64,000 bases of DNA from JAXGXJ01 sp040772905. Its GTDB lineage: Bacteria; Actinomycetota; Thermoleophilia; RBG-16-64-13. Position 1 is the first letter of the stretch. Each line of letters begins with the position of its first letter. The stretch covers positions 221,384 to 285,383 of the forward strand of contig JAXGXJ010000007.1 in NCBI GenBank assembly GCA_040772905.1. Reading direction: 5' to 3'. The position numbers and the translations under genes were made by a program. Below the pieces are notes generated by a model that saw only the letters and a list, made by a program, of their open reading frames with translations, had not been told where the DNA came from and ran no database searches. Positions 1-8,445 of this stretch are shown one piece after another.

Positions 1-180
1 CGTGACGAGGTCTTCGGCGGCACCTTCGCCGGCACCACTATGGGCGACGTCACCTACAGCGAGAAGGGTATCGCCAATACAGTGCCCTACGGCCTGTGGT
101 GGAAAGACGGCAAGCGCATCCAGTACTGGCCCGATGCCGGCAATACCATCGAGTGGTTCGTGCCCTGGGATCAGAGGTAG
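1..180 (+). CDS. ABC transporter solute-binding protein, C-terminal end only (truncated by window edge)
   Basis: The first frame is open from base 1 to a TAG at 178-180 and gives 59 residues with no start in the window. It aligns by eye with the C-termini of the two complete solute-binding proteins downstream: RDEVFGGTFAGT, then a MGDVTY motif, and an ending EWFVPWDQR against EWFKPWEER. It is therefore the tail of a third member of the same periplasmic-binding family (LivJ/Peripla_BP_6 type, branched-chain amino acids or related ligands). A perfect hairpin follows 66 bases after the stop. The rest of the gene lies upstream of the window. Confidence 0.88.
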   Translation, partial: RDEVFGGTFAGTTMGDVTYSEKGIANTVPYGLWWKDGKRIQYWPDAGNTIEWFVPWDQR

Positions 181-246
181 CGAGCGCTCGCCGGTGAGCA
201 TGCCCTTCACATGAAGGGCGGCCACTTGTCGCAAAGCGACGATTCT

Positions 247-277
247 GACCCCCTCCTCGCCAAGCGAGGAGGGGGTC
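247..277 (+). terminator. Hairpin terminator after the truncated solute-binding gene
   Basis: A perfect 14-bp stem (247-260 with 264-277) closes a 3-base loop. The arm is GACCCCCTCCTCGC. Only a weak T-rich stretch follows (TTGTCGT). The same C-rich design recurs after the next two paralogues. Confidence 0.75.
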
Positions 278-1044
278 TTGTCGTGGACGGAGGAGTATCT
301 GCTTCGAGAACGCGTTCGCCTACGTCTCCGTCTGTCCCACCTGGTGCCACAGGGGATGCGGATTGAGTCTGACGATGCAACCCACAGACCTCCTCCCGAC
401 TGAGACCCTGGCTGTCCGGGCCCGCGTTCTGGTCGTGTTGAGAAACCGGCTGGGTGCAGCCGCCTCCGGATAACCCGGATGTGACGGCCTATCCGGCCGG
501 GCAACCTCCTTTTCTAGGTATCGCTGGACACGCTTGCGCCACATTGAGCGAGTGGTTCAACTTCAGGGCAGCTTGTTGGAGATGAATCGGGCCGCCCGAC
601 CACACTCGGATTCAGTCTTGGTCACTTGGGACGGCCGCTGACCCGTGTTTTCAAACGGCAGGCTGCCTAGAAACCTCGCGGAGAACCCCACATGGCTCCG
701 TCTAACCGATCAAATCGTAGCTCTGTCGCTACAAGCACCGTACCGCAGCCATGCGCAACGCGGGGGCATCGGCCTCGCAAGCCCCTGTACCGTCCCTACG
801 CCAGAAGGGAAGGCCCGTGTGCCATCCCACTGCGTGAAATCACATCCCGTTTAGCGCGTGCCGACTTGCTTCAAGCAGACTGGGGACCTACGCTGAAGAT
901 GGACGTGCAAGGCGCTGTGGACGCCAGTGTCCGGTCCTGGCGACTATTCACCTAGACAGGGGGGGGGACGGGATGACCGCGCGATCGTAGCCACCGCTGC
1001 GTCTTTTTCATCGAGCCTTCTGTGAGCTTCAATACGCACGAACG
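278..1044. other. Long intergenic region, no gene recognised
   Basis: About 770 bases separate the terminator from the next solute-binding gene. Open frames of 60-90 codons exist on both strands (320-544 minus, 645-854 and 692-955 plus), but they overlap one another, lack Shine-Dalgarno sequences and read as low-quality Arg/Pro/Ser-rich protein, so they are not called. A 7-bp stem (466-472 with 490-496) is visible. No tRNA, RNase P, tmRNA or riboswitch core was recognised. It presumably contains the promoter and leader of the next gene. Confidence 0.5.
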
Positions 1045-1059
1045 TTGGGGGGAAATGCT

Positions 1060-2388
1060 ATGGCAAGAAGGACTCTCTTCCTATTCACTCTGGTCATCGT
1101 GGTCATCCTCGCTCTGGGCCTCGTCTCCGCGTGCGGCGAGGAGGAGACGGCCACCACCGCTGCTCCCACCGAGACCACCGCATCACCAACTGAGACCACC
1201 GCAGCTCCGACCGAGACCACCGCTGCGCCCACCGAGACCACCGCTGCGCCCACCGGCTCGTTCGACGGCGAACTGGTCGTGGGAGCGGTCGGGACGCTCA
1301 CCGGTGCGGGCGCCATGGGCGGCGCCGAAGCTGTGTGGGCCTACAACAAGGCTGTCGCCGATATAAATGCCGGCGGCGGTGTGGATATTGCCGGCAAGAA
1401 GATGGAGTTGAAGCTCAAGTGGGTCGACGACAAGAGCGACGCCACTGAGGGCGCCGCGGCGCTTGAGAAGCTCATCAAGGCCGAAGGCATCAAGATCATT
1501 CTGAGCACGCAGGTGACCCCCATCAACTTGGCCGCCTGCACCGTAGCCGAGAAGTACCAGGCCTTCTACCAGATGGTGGTCGCCTGGAGAGACGTGGTCG
1601 AGCAGCAGAACCTCAAATGGGTGTCGGACTTCTTCTTCACCCCTGCTGAAGTGGCCGAGGTGCCGTTCAACATGGTCTCGCTCCAGCCTGAAGCCGACCG
1701 GCCGGCCAGGTGGGCCATCTTCACCGAGGACAACGCCGACGGCCAGGCCCTGGGCGGTGGCGTGAAGGCTACCATGGAGAAGTTCAACATTACTCCGGCA
1801 CTATATGAGACCTACACACCCGGCAGCAAGGACTACTCTTCTTCCATCCTCAAGATGAAGCAGGCCAACATCGATGCTGTAGTGACGCTCATCTCGCCGG
1901 CAGACGGCATCACCTTCACCAAGCAGATGAAGGAGCAGGACTTCGCTCCCAAGTACATGATGGGTTGGAAGGGGTTCTGGCCGACCGAGTACATGGAAGG
2001 CCTGGGTGCCGACTCTGACTACGTATGCTACGACGCGTTCTGGAGTGAGGACAACGGAGCCCCTGGCTCCAAAGAGCTCGGTGAGGCCTACAAAGCCGAC
2101 AACAATGGCCTGGATTCTGTTAGCATCGGCCTCTTCTACGCCAACGTACAGATCCTCGCCAAGGCTTTTGAAAACGCAGGCTCGACCGACCCAGCCGCGG
2201 TGCGGGATGCTGTGTTCAACCACACCTTCCCCGGCACCGTCATGGGCGACGTGCAGTACAACGAGAAGGGCACGGCCAAGGTCATACCGCTGGGCAACCA
2301 ATGGATGGGCGGCAAGCGGGTGATCATCTACCCGAAAGAGGTGGCCACCGGCGAGATGGAGTGGTTCAAGCCCTGGAAGGAGAGATGA
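1060..2388 (+). CDS. ABC transporter solute-binding lipoprotein, branched-chain amino acid type (paralogue 1)
   Basis: This 442-residue secreted lipoprotein should capture a small solute, of the LivJ/amide-urea class, outside the membrane and hand it to an ABC permease. ATG 1060 is chosen over an in-frame TTG at 1045 because a GGGGGGA ribosome site (1047-1053) sits just before it. Residues 1-25 form a signal peptide ending in lipobox LVSAC. A PTETTAA-rich linker follows, then the two-lobed Peripla_BP_6 domain beginning FDGELVVGAVGTLTG. The C-terminus EWFKPWKER matches its neighbours. It is a close paralogue of the gene at 2755 and of the truncated gene at 1. No permease or ATPase gene is adjacent, so the transporter partner must be encoded elsewhere. 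The ligand cannot be named. Confidence 0.9.
   Translation: MARRTLFLFTLVIVVILALGLVSACGEEETATTAAPTETTASPTETTAAPTETTAAPTETTAAPTGSFDGELVVGAVGTLTGAGAMGGAEAVWAYNKAVADINAGGGVDIAGKKMELKLKWVDDKSDATEGAAALEKLIKAEGIKIILSTQVTPINLAACTVAEKYQAFYQMVVAWRDVVEQQNLKWVSDFFFTPAEVAEVPFNMVSLQPEADRPARWAIFTEDNADGQALGGGVKATMEKFNITPALYETYTPGSKDYSSSILKMKQANIDAVVTLISPADGITFTKQMKEQDFAPKYMMGWKGFWPTEYMEGLGADSDYVCYDAFWSEDNGAPGSKELGEAYKADNNGLDSVSIGLFYANVQILAKAFENAGSTDPAAVRDAVFNHTFPGTVMGDVQYNEKGTAKVIPLGNQWMGGKRVIIYPKEVATGEMEWFKPWKER
1162..1254 (+). repeat. 21-bp in-frame tandem repeat encoding the APTETTA linker
   Basis: Four imperfect copies of a 21-base unit, plus a partial fifth, encode APTETTA / SPTETTA / APTETTA / APTETTA / APT. 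This forms a flexible spacer between the lipid anchor and the binding domain. Unit number can change by slippage without a frameshift. Confidence 0.85.
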
Positions 2389-2754
2389 TCGACGGCCAAG
2401 AGGCAGCCTGTGTAAGACAGGAGCAACCAAGCTGATCGACTGACAGCCCCCTCCTCGCTTGAGGAGGGGGCTGTTTCTTCCTACCAAACCACATCCCCCC
2501 CAAGAGCCTTCGCTCGTTGTTGAGTACGCGCCCACTACCGTCTTGCCCTTTATCTTATTAGCTGTTAAGTTGTGCCTGGGCGGCCTCCGCGAGTGTCGCT
2601 TTCGACTGTCGAGCCGATGCCTCAATGTCGGGGCATCGCGGCACATGAACCGCATGACGGGGGGGTCTATGGCGTGACATTGGCAGGGTGATCATCAGCG
2701 CTGGGCTTTTCTCACAAGCCCACATCCGCTTCCGACAGAGTCTAGGGGGTAACC
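2389..2754. other. Intergenic region between solute-binding paralogues
   Basis: Apart from the terminator at 2443-2474 this 366-base gap holds a locally AT-richer stretch (about 2545-2575) and a small stem-loop, TGGGCTT (2702-2708) with AAGCCCA (2716-2722), in what should be the leader of the next gene. The open frame 2459-2677 starts inside the terminator stem and is not called. No promoter could be fixed with confidence. Confidence 0.5.
2443..2474 (+). terminator. Rho-independent terminator of solute-binding gene 1
   Basis: A perfect 14-bp stem (2443-2456 with 2461-2474) with a GCTT loop is followed by TTCTTCC. It lies 55 bases after the stop codon at 2388. Confidence 0.9.
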
Positions 2755-4065
2755 ATGCGAAGCAAGAGGCTCTTCCTACTGGGTCTCGTGATCCTCATCG
2801 TGGGTCTCATGTCCGCCGTGGTGTTCACGGCTTGTGGTGACGAAGAACCTGCCGCGACCACGGCGGCACCTACCGAAACCACGGCCGCTCCGACCGAGAC
2901 CACCGCAGCTCCGACCGAGACCACGGCTCCCGCCGCCGGCTCCTTCGACGGCGAGCTCGTCATCGGCGCCATGGGCACGCTTACCGGTATGGGCGCCATG
3001 AACGGCGCCGAACACTACTGGACCTACAACAAGGCAGTCGCCGACATCAACGCCGCGGGTGGCGTCAACGTCGGTGGCAAGAGGCTGGAGATGAAGCTCA
3101 AGTGGATCGACGACAAGAGCAGCGAGACTGAAGCGGCCGCAGCCGTCGAGAAGCTCATCAAGGTCGAAGGCACCAAGATCATCCTCGGCAGCCAGACCAC
3201 ACCTATCAACATGGCGGCCGCTATCGTGGCCGAGAAGTATCAGGCGTATCACCAGCAGGTCATCACCTGGACCAATATGGCGCGCGAGCAGAAGTGGCAA
3301 TGGAATACCGACCTGTTCTTCGGCCCTGACAAGGTAGGTGAGGTGCCGTTCCTCATGGTCGAGACCATGCCCGAGGCCGAACGGCCCAAGAACTGGTGCA
3401 TCCTTACCGAGGACAACGCCGACGGCCAGGCTCTCGGCGACGGTGTCAAGGCTATGGCAGAACTGCACAAGATCAACGTCGCCGTCTACCAGACCTACAC
3501 CCCAGGCACCAAGGACTACTCCTCGATCATCCTGAAGATGAAACAGAACAACGTCGACGCCATCGTAGTCCTCATCTCGGCGGCCGACGGTATCACCTTC
3601 ACCAAGCAGATGAAGGAACAGAACTTCTCGCCCAAGTACATGATGGGCTGGAAAGGCTTCTGGCCGACTGAGTACATGTCGGGCTTGGGCAACATGTCCG
3701 ACTACGTGTGCTACGACGGTTTCTGGTCCGAGGACTTGGGCTATCCGGGCGCCAAGGAGCTGGGCGAGGCCTACAAGGCTGAGCACGATGGGCTCGACTC
3801 GGTGAGCATGGGTCTGTTCTACGCCAACGTGCAGATCCTCAAGGCCGCCATCGAGGCCGCCGGCTCAACCGATCCGGCCGCGGTCCGTGACCAGGTCTTC
3901 GGTGGCACCTTCACGGGAACCGTGATGGGTGACATCACGTACGACGAGGGTGGCGTCGCCGACATCCAGCCGCTGGGCCTGCAGTGGATAGGCGGTGAAC
4001 GCAAGATCATCTACCCCGATTCCGGCGTCAAGATGGAATGGTTCAAGCCCTGGGAAGAGCGCTGA
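2755..4065 (+). CDS. ABC transporter solute-binding lipoprotein, branched-chain amino acid type (paralogue 2)
   Basis: This 436-residue protein has the same role as the 1060 gene. ATG 2755 follows an AGGGGG ribosome site. The signal peptide ends in lipobox FTAC near residue 27 and is followed by a PTETTAA linker and the Peripla_BP_6 domain (FDGELVIGAMGTLTG). Long stretches are nearly identical to paralogue 1, for example around MKQ-N-DA-V-LIS-ADGITFTKQ and KYMMGWKGFWPTEYM, so the pair arose by tandem duplication and has since diverged mainly in the N-lobe. It has its own leader and terminator, so expression can differ from its neighbours. The ligand is unknown. Confidence 0.9.
   Translation: MRSKRLFLLGLVILIVGLMSAVVFTACGDEEPAATTAAPTETTAAPTETTAAPTETTAPAAGSFDGELVIGAMGTLTGMGAMNGAEHYWTYNKAVADINAAGGVNVGGKRLEMKLKWIDDKSSETEAAAAVEKLIKVEGTKIILGSQTTPINMAAAIVAEKYQAYHQQVITWTNMAREQKWQWNTDLFFGPDKVGEVPFLMVETMPEAERPKNWCILTEDNADGQALGDGVKAMAELHKINVAVYQTYTPGTKDYSSIILKMKQNNVDAIVVLISAADGITFTKQMKEQNFSPKYMMGWKGFWPTEYMSGLGNMSDYVCYDGFWSEDLGYPGAKELGEAYKAEHDGLDSVSMGLFYANVQILKAAIEAAGSTDPAAVRDQVFGGTFTGTVMGDITYDEGGVADIQPLGLQWIGGERKIIYPDSGVKMEWFKPWEER
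2866..2934 (+). repeat. 21-bp in-frame tandem repeat encoding the APTETTA linker (paralogue 2)
   Basis: Three copies of the 21-base unit encode APTETTA and end in a shortened APA. There is one unit fewer than in the paralogue at 1162, which indicates copy-number drift of the linker. Confidence 0.85.
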
Positions 4066-4140
4066 GTCATACCCGGCCACCGGCGCCGCTCCATGCCGGC
4101 TGACCTGGACCACAACGGGACCTTGAAGCCGATAGAGATG

Positions 4141-4170
4141 AAGGGCCCTCTCCTCGCGGAGGGGGCCCTT
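4141..4170. terminator. Terminator between solute-binding gene 2 and ileS
   Basis: A 13-bp stem with one G-T wobble (4141-4153 with 4158-4170) closes a TCGC loop. It sits between convergent genes (ends at 4065 and 4228), so it could serve both strands, although flanking T-runs are weak. Confidence 0.75.
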
Positions 4171-4227
4171 CTGTATCCTGGATCAACAGACTCGGGGGTA
4201 CATGGATCCGCCGGCACGCGGACCGGC

Positions 4228-7200
4228 TCAGGCTTTGGCGACCTCGATCGTCACAGGCAGGCCGTTGACCTTCACGTGCTCCAGGAAGCCACCGGCGAGA
4301 GTCGCATTGCCTTCACCGTCACCGCCCGTCAGCGGCGGCGCACAGGGGTCGCCGCCCTCCACCTCCAGGGTGACCGCCAGCGTCTCCCTCTGCACCCACT
4401 CGCCGTGCACGCTCAGCATCTCGGCCAGCTCGGCCGGTCCGCTGATGCGCAGATGGATGCGGTCGTCGATCTGGAAATCGGCTGCCTTGCGGGTGTTCTG
4501 CACGTGGTGCACCAGCTCGCGAGCCAGACCTTCCCGCAGTAGTTCCGCGGATAAGCGGGTGGAGATGGCCACGGCGATGCCGCCTTCACGCTCCACGCGG
4601 AAACCCTCACGCTCGTGGGCCTCGACCACGAAGTCCTCGGGCGCGAACTCATATTCGTGACCTTCCACCTTCACCATGACCGAGCGCCCGCCGCTTACCC
4701 GGTCGCCGGTCTCGTCGGCCGGGAGCGCGGCCACCGCCGCCGCGACCGCTGGCATGTTCTTGCCGAACTTGGGTCCCAGGGTACGGTAGTTGGGTTTGAT
4801 GACGTAGCTCACCAGCTCGCCGGCCGATTCCACGTGCTCGATCTCTTTCACGTTCAATTCTTCAGCCACCACAGCGGCCAGGCTCTCCACCGCCGCCTGC
4901 TGCGTAGGCCCTGCGGCGACCACCGCCACCTCGATCGGCTGACGGGTCTTGATCTGGGCCGAGTTGCGGGCGGCCCGGCCCAGATTGACCACCTGGCGCG
5001 CCGTGGCCATGCGGAAGCTAAGGTCTTCGTCGATGAGGTCCTCGTCGGCGATCGGCCAGTCCACCAGATGCACCGATTCCGGAGCCTCCGCGGACCGTTC
5101 GGCCACCAGGTTCTGATACATCTCCTCCGCCAGGAAGGGAGTGAAGGGCGCCAACAGCTGGCTGAGCGTCACCAAGCATTCGTTGAGAGTGAGGTAGGCG
5201 GCGATCTTGTCGGCGTCGGCCTCGCTCTTCCAGAAACGGCGGCGGCTGCGACGCACGTACCAGTTGGAGAGTTCGTCGACGAACTCGGCGATGGCGCGTC
5301 CGGCGGCGAAAGCGTCGTAGCCCTCGAGCTCGCTCGTGACCTTCTTGATAAGGATGTGGAGATCGCCCAGTATCCAGCGATCCATCAGGCTACGCTCCGC
5401 CACGGGCAGATGATGCTCCGCGGGATCGAAGCCGTCGATATTGGCATACAGCGTATAGAAGGAGTAGGTGTTCCACAAAGTGAGTATGAACTTGCGGATG
5501 ACCTCGTCCACGTTCTCGGGCCCGAAGCGACGGGCGAACCAGGGCGAGCTGACCGTGAACAGATACCAGCGGAGTGCATCAGCTCCCTGCTTGTCCAGGA
5601 TGGTCCAGGGGTCGACCACGTTGCCCAGGCGCTTGGACATCTTGCGTCCCTCGTTGTCCAAGATGTGGCCCAGACAGAGGACGTTGCGGTAGCAGGTGTG
5701 TCGGGTGAGAAGGGCGCTGATGGCCAGCAGGCTGTAGAACCAGCCCCGCGTCTGATCGATGGCCTCGCAGATGAAATCGGCCGGGAAGCGGCGCTCGAAC
5801 ATCTCCTGGTTCTCGAAGGGATAGTGCCATTGCGCGACCGGCATGGAGCCGGAATCGAACCAGGCGTCGATGACCGCATCCACACGGCGGGTTTCCTCGC
5901 CGCATTGCGGACAGGGAAAGACGACCTCGTCCACGTAGGGACGGTGCAGTTCCAGCTCCGAAAGGTCCCGGCCCGCCAGCTCGCTCAGCTGGGCTCGGGA
6001 GCCGACGATGGTGTCGTGGCCCTTCGGACAACGCCAGGCGGGCAGCGGCGTGCCCCAATAGCGATCTCGAGAAAGCGACCAGTCGATGTTGTTCTCCAGC
6101 CATTTGCCGAAACGGCCGTGTTTCAGATGATCCGGATACCAGGTGACCTCTTCGTTGGCGGACAGCACTTCGTCCTTGCGCGCGGTGGTGCGCACGTACC
6201 ACGAGGTCTTGGCGTAGTAGATGAGGGGGGTGTCGCAACGCCAACAGAAGGGGTAGTTGTGCTCGTAGGGCTGGCGCGCGTGGAGCAGGCCGCGGGCGTC
6301 GAGCTCGTCCATGATGCCGGCGTCGGCGTCCTTGACGAAGGTGCCGACCCACGGCGTGACTTCAGAGGTGAAGCGGGCTTCCTCGTCCACCGGCATGACC
6401 ACAGGCAGATCGTTGGCCTGGCCGACGAGCATGTCGTCGGCGCCGAACGCCGGGGCGATGTGGACGATGCCGGTACCCTCGTCGGTGGCGACAAAATCAG
6501 CCTCGATCACCCGCCAAGCCGGCTTCTCGGGCGAGACGAAATGGTAGGGCGCGTCGTAGTGCAGGCCCACCAACTCGCTGCCGAGGAATGTCTCTTCCAC
6601 GACCGCTTCGGGACCCAGCACAGCCGCGACCAGATCGGCGGCCAGGATGAGATGCTCCTCGCCGAAGCGGGCCCGAGCGTAGGTGATATCGGGACCGACA
6701 GCGGCGGCCACGTTGGAGATGAGCGTCCAGGGCGTGGTCGTCCACACCAGCAGGCTCACCGGGCGGCCGTCGTCGGCCAGTTTCCGGGCGGCGCCCTGCG
6801 GGGCCGCCCCCGTGGAGGCCGGGGCATCCAAGAGCGGGAAGCGTACGTAGATGGAGGGATCGGTGACCAGTTGGTAGCCGGACGCCACCTCGTGCGACGA
6901 CAGCGCCGTGCCGCAGCGCGGGCAGTACGGCACCACCTTGTGGCCCTCGTAGAGCAGGCCTTCCTTGGCGAACTCGCTCAGGATCCACCACACCGACTCG
7001 ATATAACCATCGGTCATGGTCATGTAGGGGTCGTCGAGGTCCAGCCACATGCCGATGCGCTCGGTCATACGGTTCCAGTCGTCCACGTACGCGGTCACCG
7101 ACTCGCGGCACAGCTTGTTGAACTGGGCCACGCCGTAGGCCTCGATCTGCTCCTTGTGATCGAAGCCCAGTCGCTTCTCGATCTCGAGTTCCACCGGCAG

Positions 7201-7476
7201 GCCGTGGCAGTCCCAACCCGCTTTGCGACCCACGAAGTAGCCACGCATGGTCTTGTAGCGGGGATAGATGTCCTTGAACACGCGCGCAAGGACATGGTGG
7301 ACACCGGGCTTGCCGTTGGCCGTGGGCGGACCTTCGTAGAACACCCATTCCGGCTGGCCGGCGCGCAGTTCCAGGCTCTTCTCGAAGATGGAGTTCTTCT
7401 TCCACCAGGCGAGGATGCGTTCCTCGAGAGCCGGAAAACTCTGACTCGTGTCTACCGCTCGATACTTCCCTGCCAT
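4228..7476 (-). CDS. ileS: Isoleucyl-tRNA synthetase, type 2, with swapped GVHH signature
   Basis: This cytoplasmic class I synthetase (1082 residues) charges tRNA-Ile with isoleucine. ATG 7476 follows GGAGGAGG. The first ATP-binding signature reads G58-V59-H60-H61 (context ANGKPGVHHVLAR), i.e. positions 1 and 3 of the usual HxGH are exchanged. The second signature KMSKR is at 612-616. The editing (CP1) domain lies between, roughly residues 190-390 (WTTTPWTL near 246-252). Two Cys pairs (CPRCG near 185, CPQCG near 522) are visible. Length and the C-terminal half fit the eukaryote-like IleRS2 group, known for reduced mupirocin sensitivity. Expression should be controlled by the T-box leader upstream. 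Confidence 0.96.
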   Translation of the reverse strand: MAGKYRAVDTSQSFPALEERILAWWKKNSIFEKSLELRAGQPEWVFYEGPPTANGKPGVHHVLARVFKDIYPRYKTMRGYFVGRKAGWDCHGLPVELEIEKRLGFDHKEQIEAYGVAQFNKLCRESVTAYVDDWNRMTERIGMWLDLDDPYMTMTDGYIESVWWILSEFAKEGLLYEGHKVVPYCPRCGTALSSHEVASGYQLVTDPSIYVRFPLLDAPASTGAAPQGAARKLADDGRPVSLLVWTTTPWTLISNVAAAVGPDITYARARFGEEHLILAADLVAAVLGPEAVVEETFLGSELVGLHYDAPYHFVSPEKPAWRVIEADFVATDEGTGIVHIAPAFGADDMLVGQANDLPVVMPVDEEARFTSEVTPWVGTFVKDADAGIMDELDARGLLHARQPYEHNYPFCWRCDTPLIYYAKTSWYVRTTARKDEVLSANEEVTWYPDHLKHGRFGKWLENNIDWSLSRDRYWGTPLPAWRCPKGHDTIVGSRAQLSELAGRDLSELELHRPYVDEVVFPCPQCGEETRRVDAVIDAWFDSGSMPVAQWHYPFENQEMFERRFPADFICEAIDQTRGWFYSLLAISALLTRHTCYRNVLCLGHILDNEGRKMSKRLGNVVDPWTILDKQGADALRWYLFTVSSPWFARRFGPENVDEVIRKFILTLWNTYSFYTLYANIDGFDPAEHHLPVAERSLMDRWILGDLHILIKKVTSELEGYDAFAAGRAIAEFVDELSNWYVRRSRRRFWKSEADADKIAAYLTLNECLVTLSQLLAPFTPFLAEEMYQNLVAERSAEAPESVHLVDWPIADEDLIDEDLSFRMATARQVVNLGRAARNSAQIKTRQPIEVAVVAAGPTQQAAVESLAAVVAEELNVKEIEHVESAGELVSYVIKPNYRTLGPKFGKNMPAVAAAVAALPADETGDRVSGGRSVMVKVEGHEYEFAPEDFVVEAHEREGFRVEREGGIAVAISTRLSAELLREGLARELVHHVQNTRKAADFQIDDRIHLRISGPAELAEMLSVHGEWVQRETLAVTLEVEGGDPCAPPLTGGDGEGNATLAGGFLEHVKVNGLPVTIEVAKA

Positions 7477-7654
7477 CGGTCCTCCTCCGGCCGTCGTGGC
7501 CGATCACGGTCCAAGAACGACAAAACCCCGCCCCGCGCTCACGCCGCGACGAGACTTCGCCGGGCGCCTGCCCGTTCCGCGAGAACCGGTCGACCCTGTC
7601 GACTCAGTCGCCCCTGTCGGGGCCTTCGCAGAACCGGAGCGCGTAGGGACGGGG

Positions 7655-7995
7655 AGAACCCGCGGTACCACCCTACTTGGCCGCCGCCACGCCCTCCGGG
7701 CGCCGACGCGCGGCCCACTCTGCGGGCGCTCCCGGCCTGTCGCTCCACCGCACCATGAGTGCAACCTTCACGACGGACGTTCACGCCCCCCTTCTATCAC
7801 GGGAAGGACCCGGCCAGGTCTACTTGAATGCGGACCGGCACCCGGCGCGCCGCCCCTCGGGCGGCGCCGCCCGGCCTGTCCGACCGTTCGGCTGGCAGCT
7901 CGGGGATGATCTTCGTACGCTGGTTCTCACCGGGCTCGCACCGTCCCCGGCTCGCTCGAGAGAAGAGCAGCGCCTACTCGTTCCCGTCATCGCCT
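7655..7995 (-). promoter_or_regulatory. T-box riboswitch leader of ileS (isoleucine specifier AUC)
   Basis: Read on the minus strand, the leader shows a stem I base GATGA (7991-7987) pairing with TCATC just after the specifier, the conserved AGTA (7978-7975), and a GGTGCGAGCC segment. ATC at 7910-7908 (followed by A) lies in the specifier-loop position and is an Ile codon, matching the downstream gene. The T-box sequence AGGGTGGTACCGCG is at 7674-7661. Uncharged tRNA-Ile should bind and raise ileS expression. A GCCCC/GGGGC hairpin lies about 40 bases past the T-box. Whether it acts by transcription or translation is not clear. Confidence 0.93.
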
Positions 7996-8033
7996 TTCTG
8001 CGAGTCTGCCGGAGCACGCTCGCACGTTCGCGT

Positions 8034-8062
8034 AGTGTAGTGGTATGCAGGGAGAACTTCAA
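8034..8062 (-). promoter_or_regulatory. Sigma-70-type promoter of the ileS T-box transcript
   Basis: On the minus strand, TTGAAG (8062-8057) and TACACT (8039-8034) are separated by exactly 17 bases. Transcription would start near 8027, just 5' of T-box stem I. It overlaps the upstream ATG (8045) of the divergent small gene, so that gene more likely starts at 8093. Confidence 0.7.
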
Positions 8063-8092
8063 GCCGAGCCCAAGACCGGGTACGATGGCAGC

Positions 8093-8314
8093 ATGGACGA
8101 TGGCTCACGACAGAAGGCCAAGCATCCGAGACGTGCACCGGCACGGGTACCACCGGCATCTCTCCCACTCGCATCCAGGCTCGGGTCGGCCGCACCTTAC
8201 CTGGTGTTGATCGTCTTTGCCGCGCTCTTGGTCGCGGGGCTGCTCTTCGGGGAATTCCGCGATGTGCTGGCCAACGCCGCCAACATCTGCCTCAGTTGCA
8301 TCGGGATCGACTGA
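8093..8314 (+). CDS. Small membrane protein, CD1871A-like with C-terminal CxxC
   Basis: The 73-residue product has a basic N-terminus, one transmembrane helix (about YLVLIVFAALLVAGLLFG) and the ending GEFRDVLANAANICLSCIGID. The GE-...-A-NICL-CIG tail is characteristic of the small CD1871A family CXXC proteins of anaerobes, whose genes are usually found beside a membrane ferredoxin gene, as here (next gene 8446). The two Cys could bind a cofactor or cycle as a disulfide in membrane electron transfer; this is inference. ATG 8093 is preferred to ATG 8045 because the latter sits inside the ileS promoter; neither has a clear Shine-Dalgarno sequence. Confidence 0.75.
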   Translation: MDDGSRQKAKHPRRAPARVPPASLPLASRLGSAAPYLVLIVFAALLVAGLLFGEFRDVLANAANICLSCIGID

Positions 8315-8445
8315 TCGTGACGCTCGGGTCATCTACTGTGGGCACGACTGACTGCGCGAGTCCCGGCGCGCCTCACGACCAGGCGCCTCTCGAGTCACAG
8401 CGTCGCCGCGGTCTATGGGCCCGTGATGGGCGATTACCGGGGCGC

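Noticed and set aside
320..955. Open reading frames of 60-90 codons in the first long gap
   Set aside because: They overlap each other on both strands, have no ribosome sites and read as Arg/Ser/Pro-rich low-quality protein.
4615..7758. A 1047-codon open frame antisense to ileS, and similar long antisense frames over nrdJ, the LuxR gene and CocE
   Set aside because: These are shadow frames caused by high GC codon bias; the ileS, nrdJ, luxR and CocE strands carry clear family motifs.
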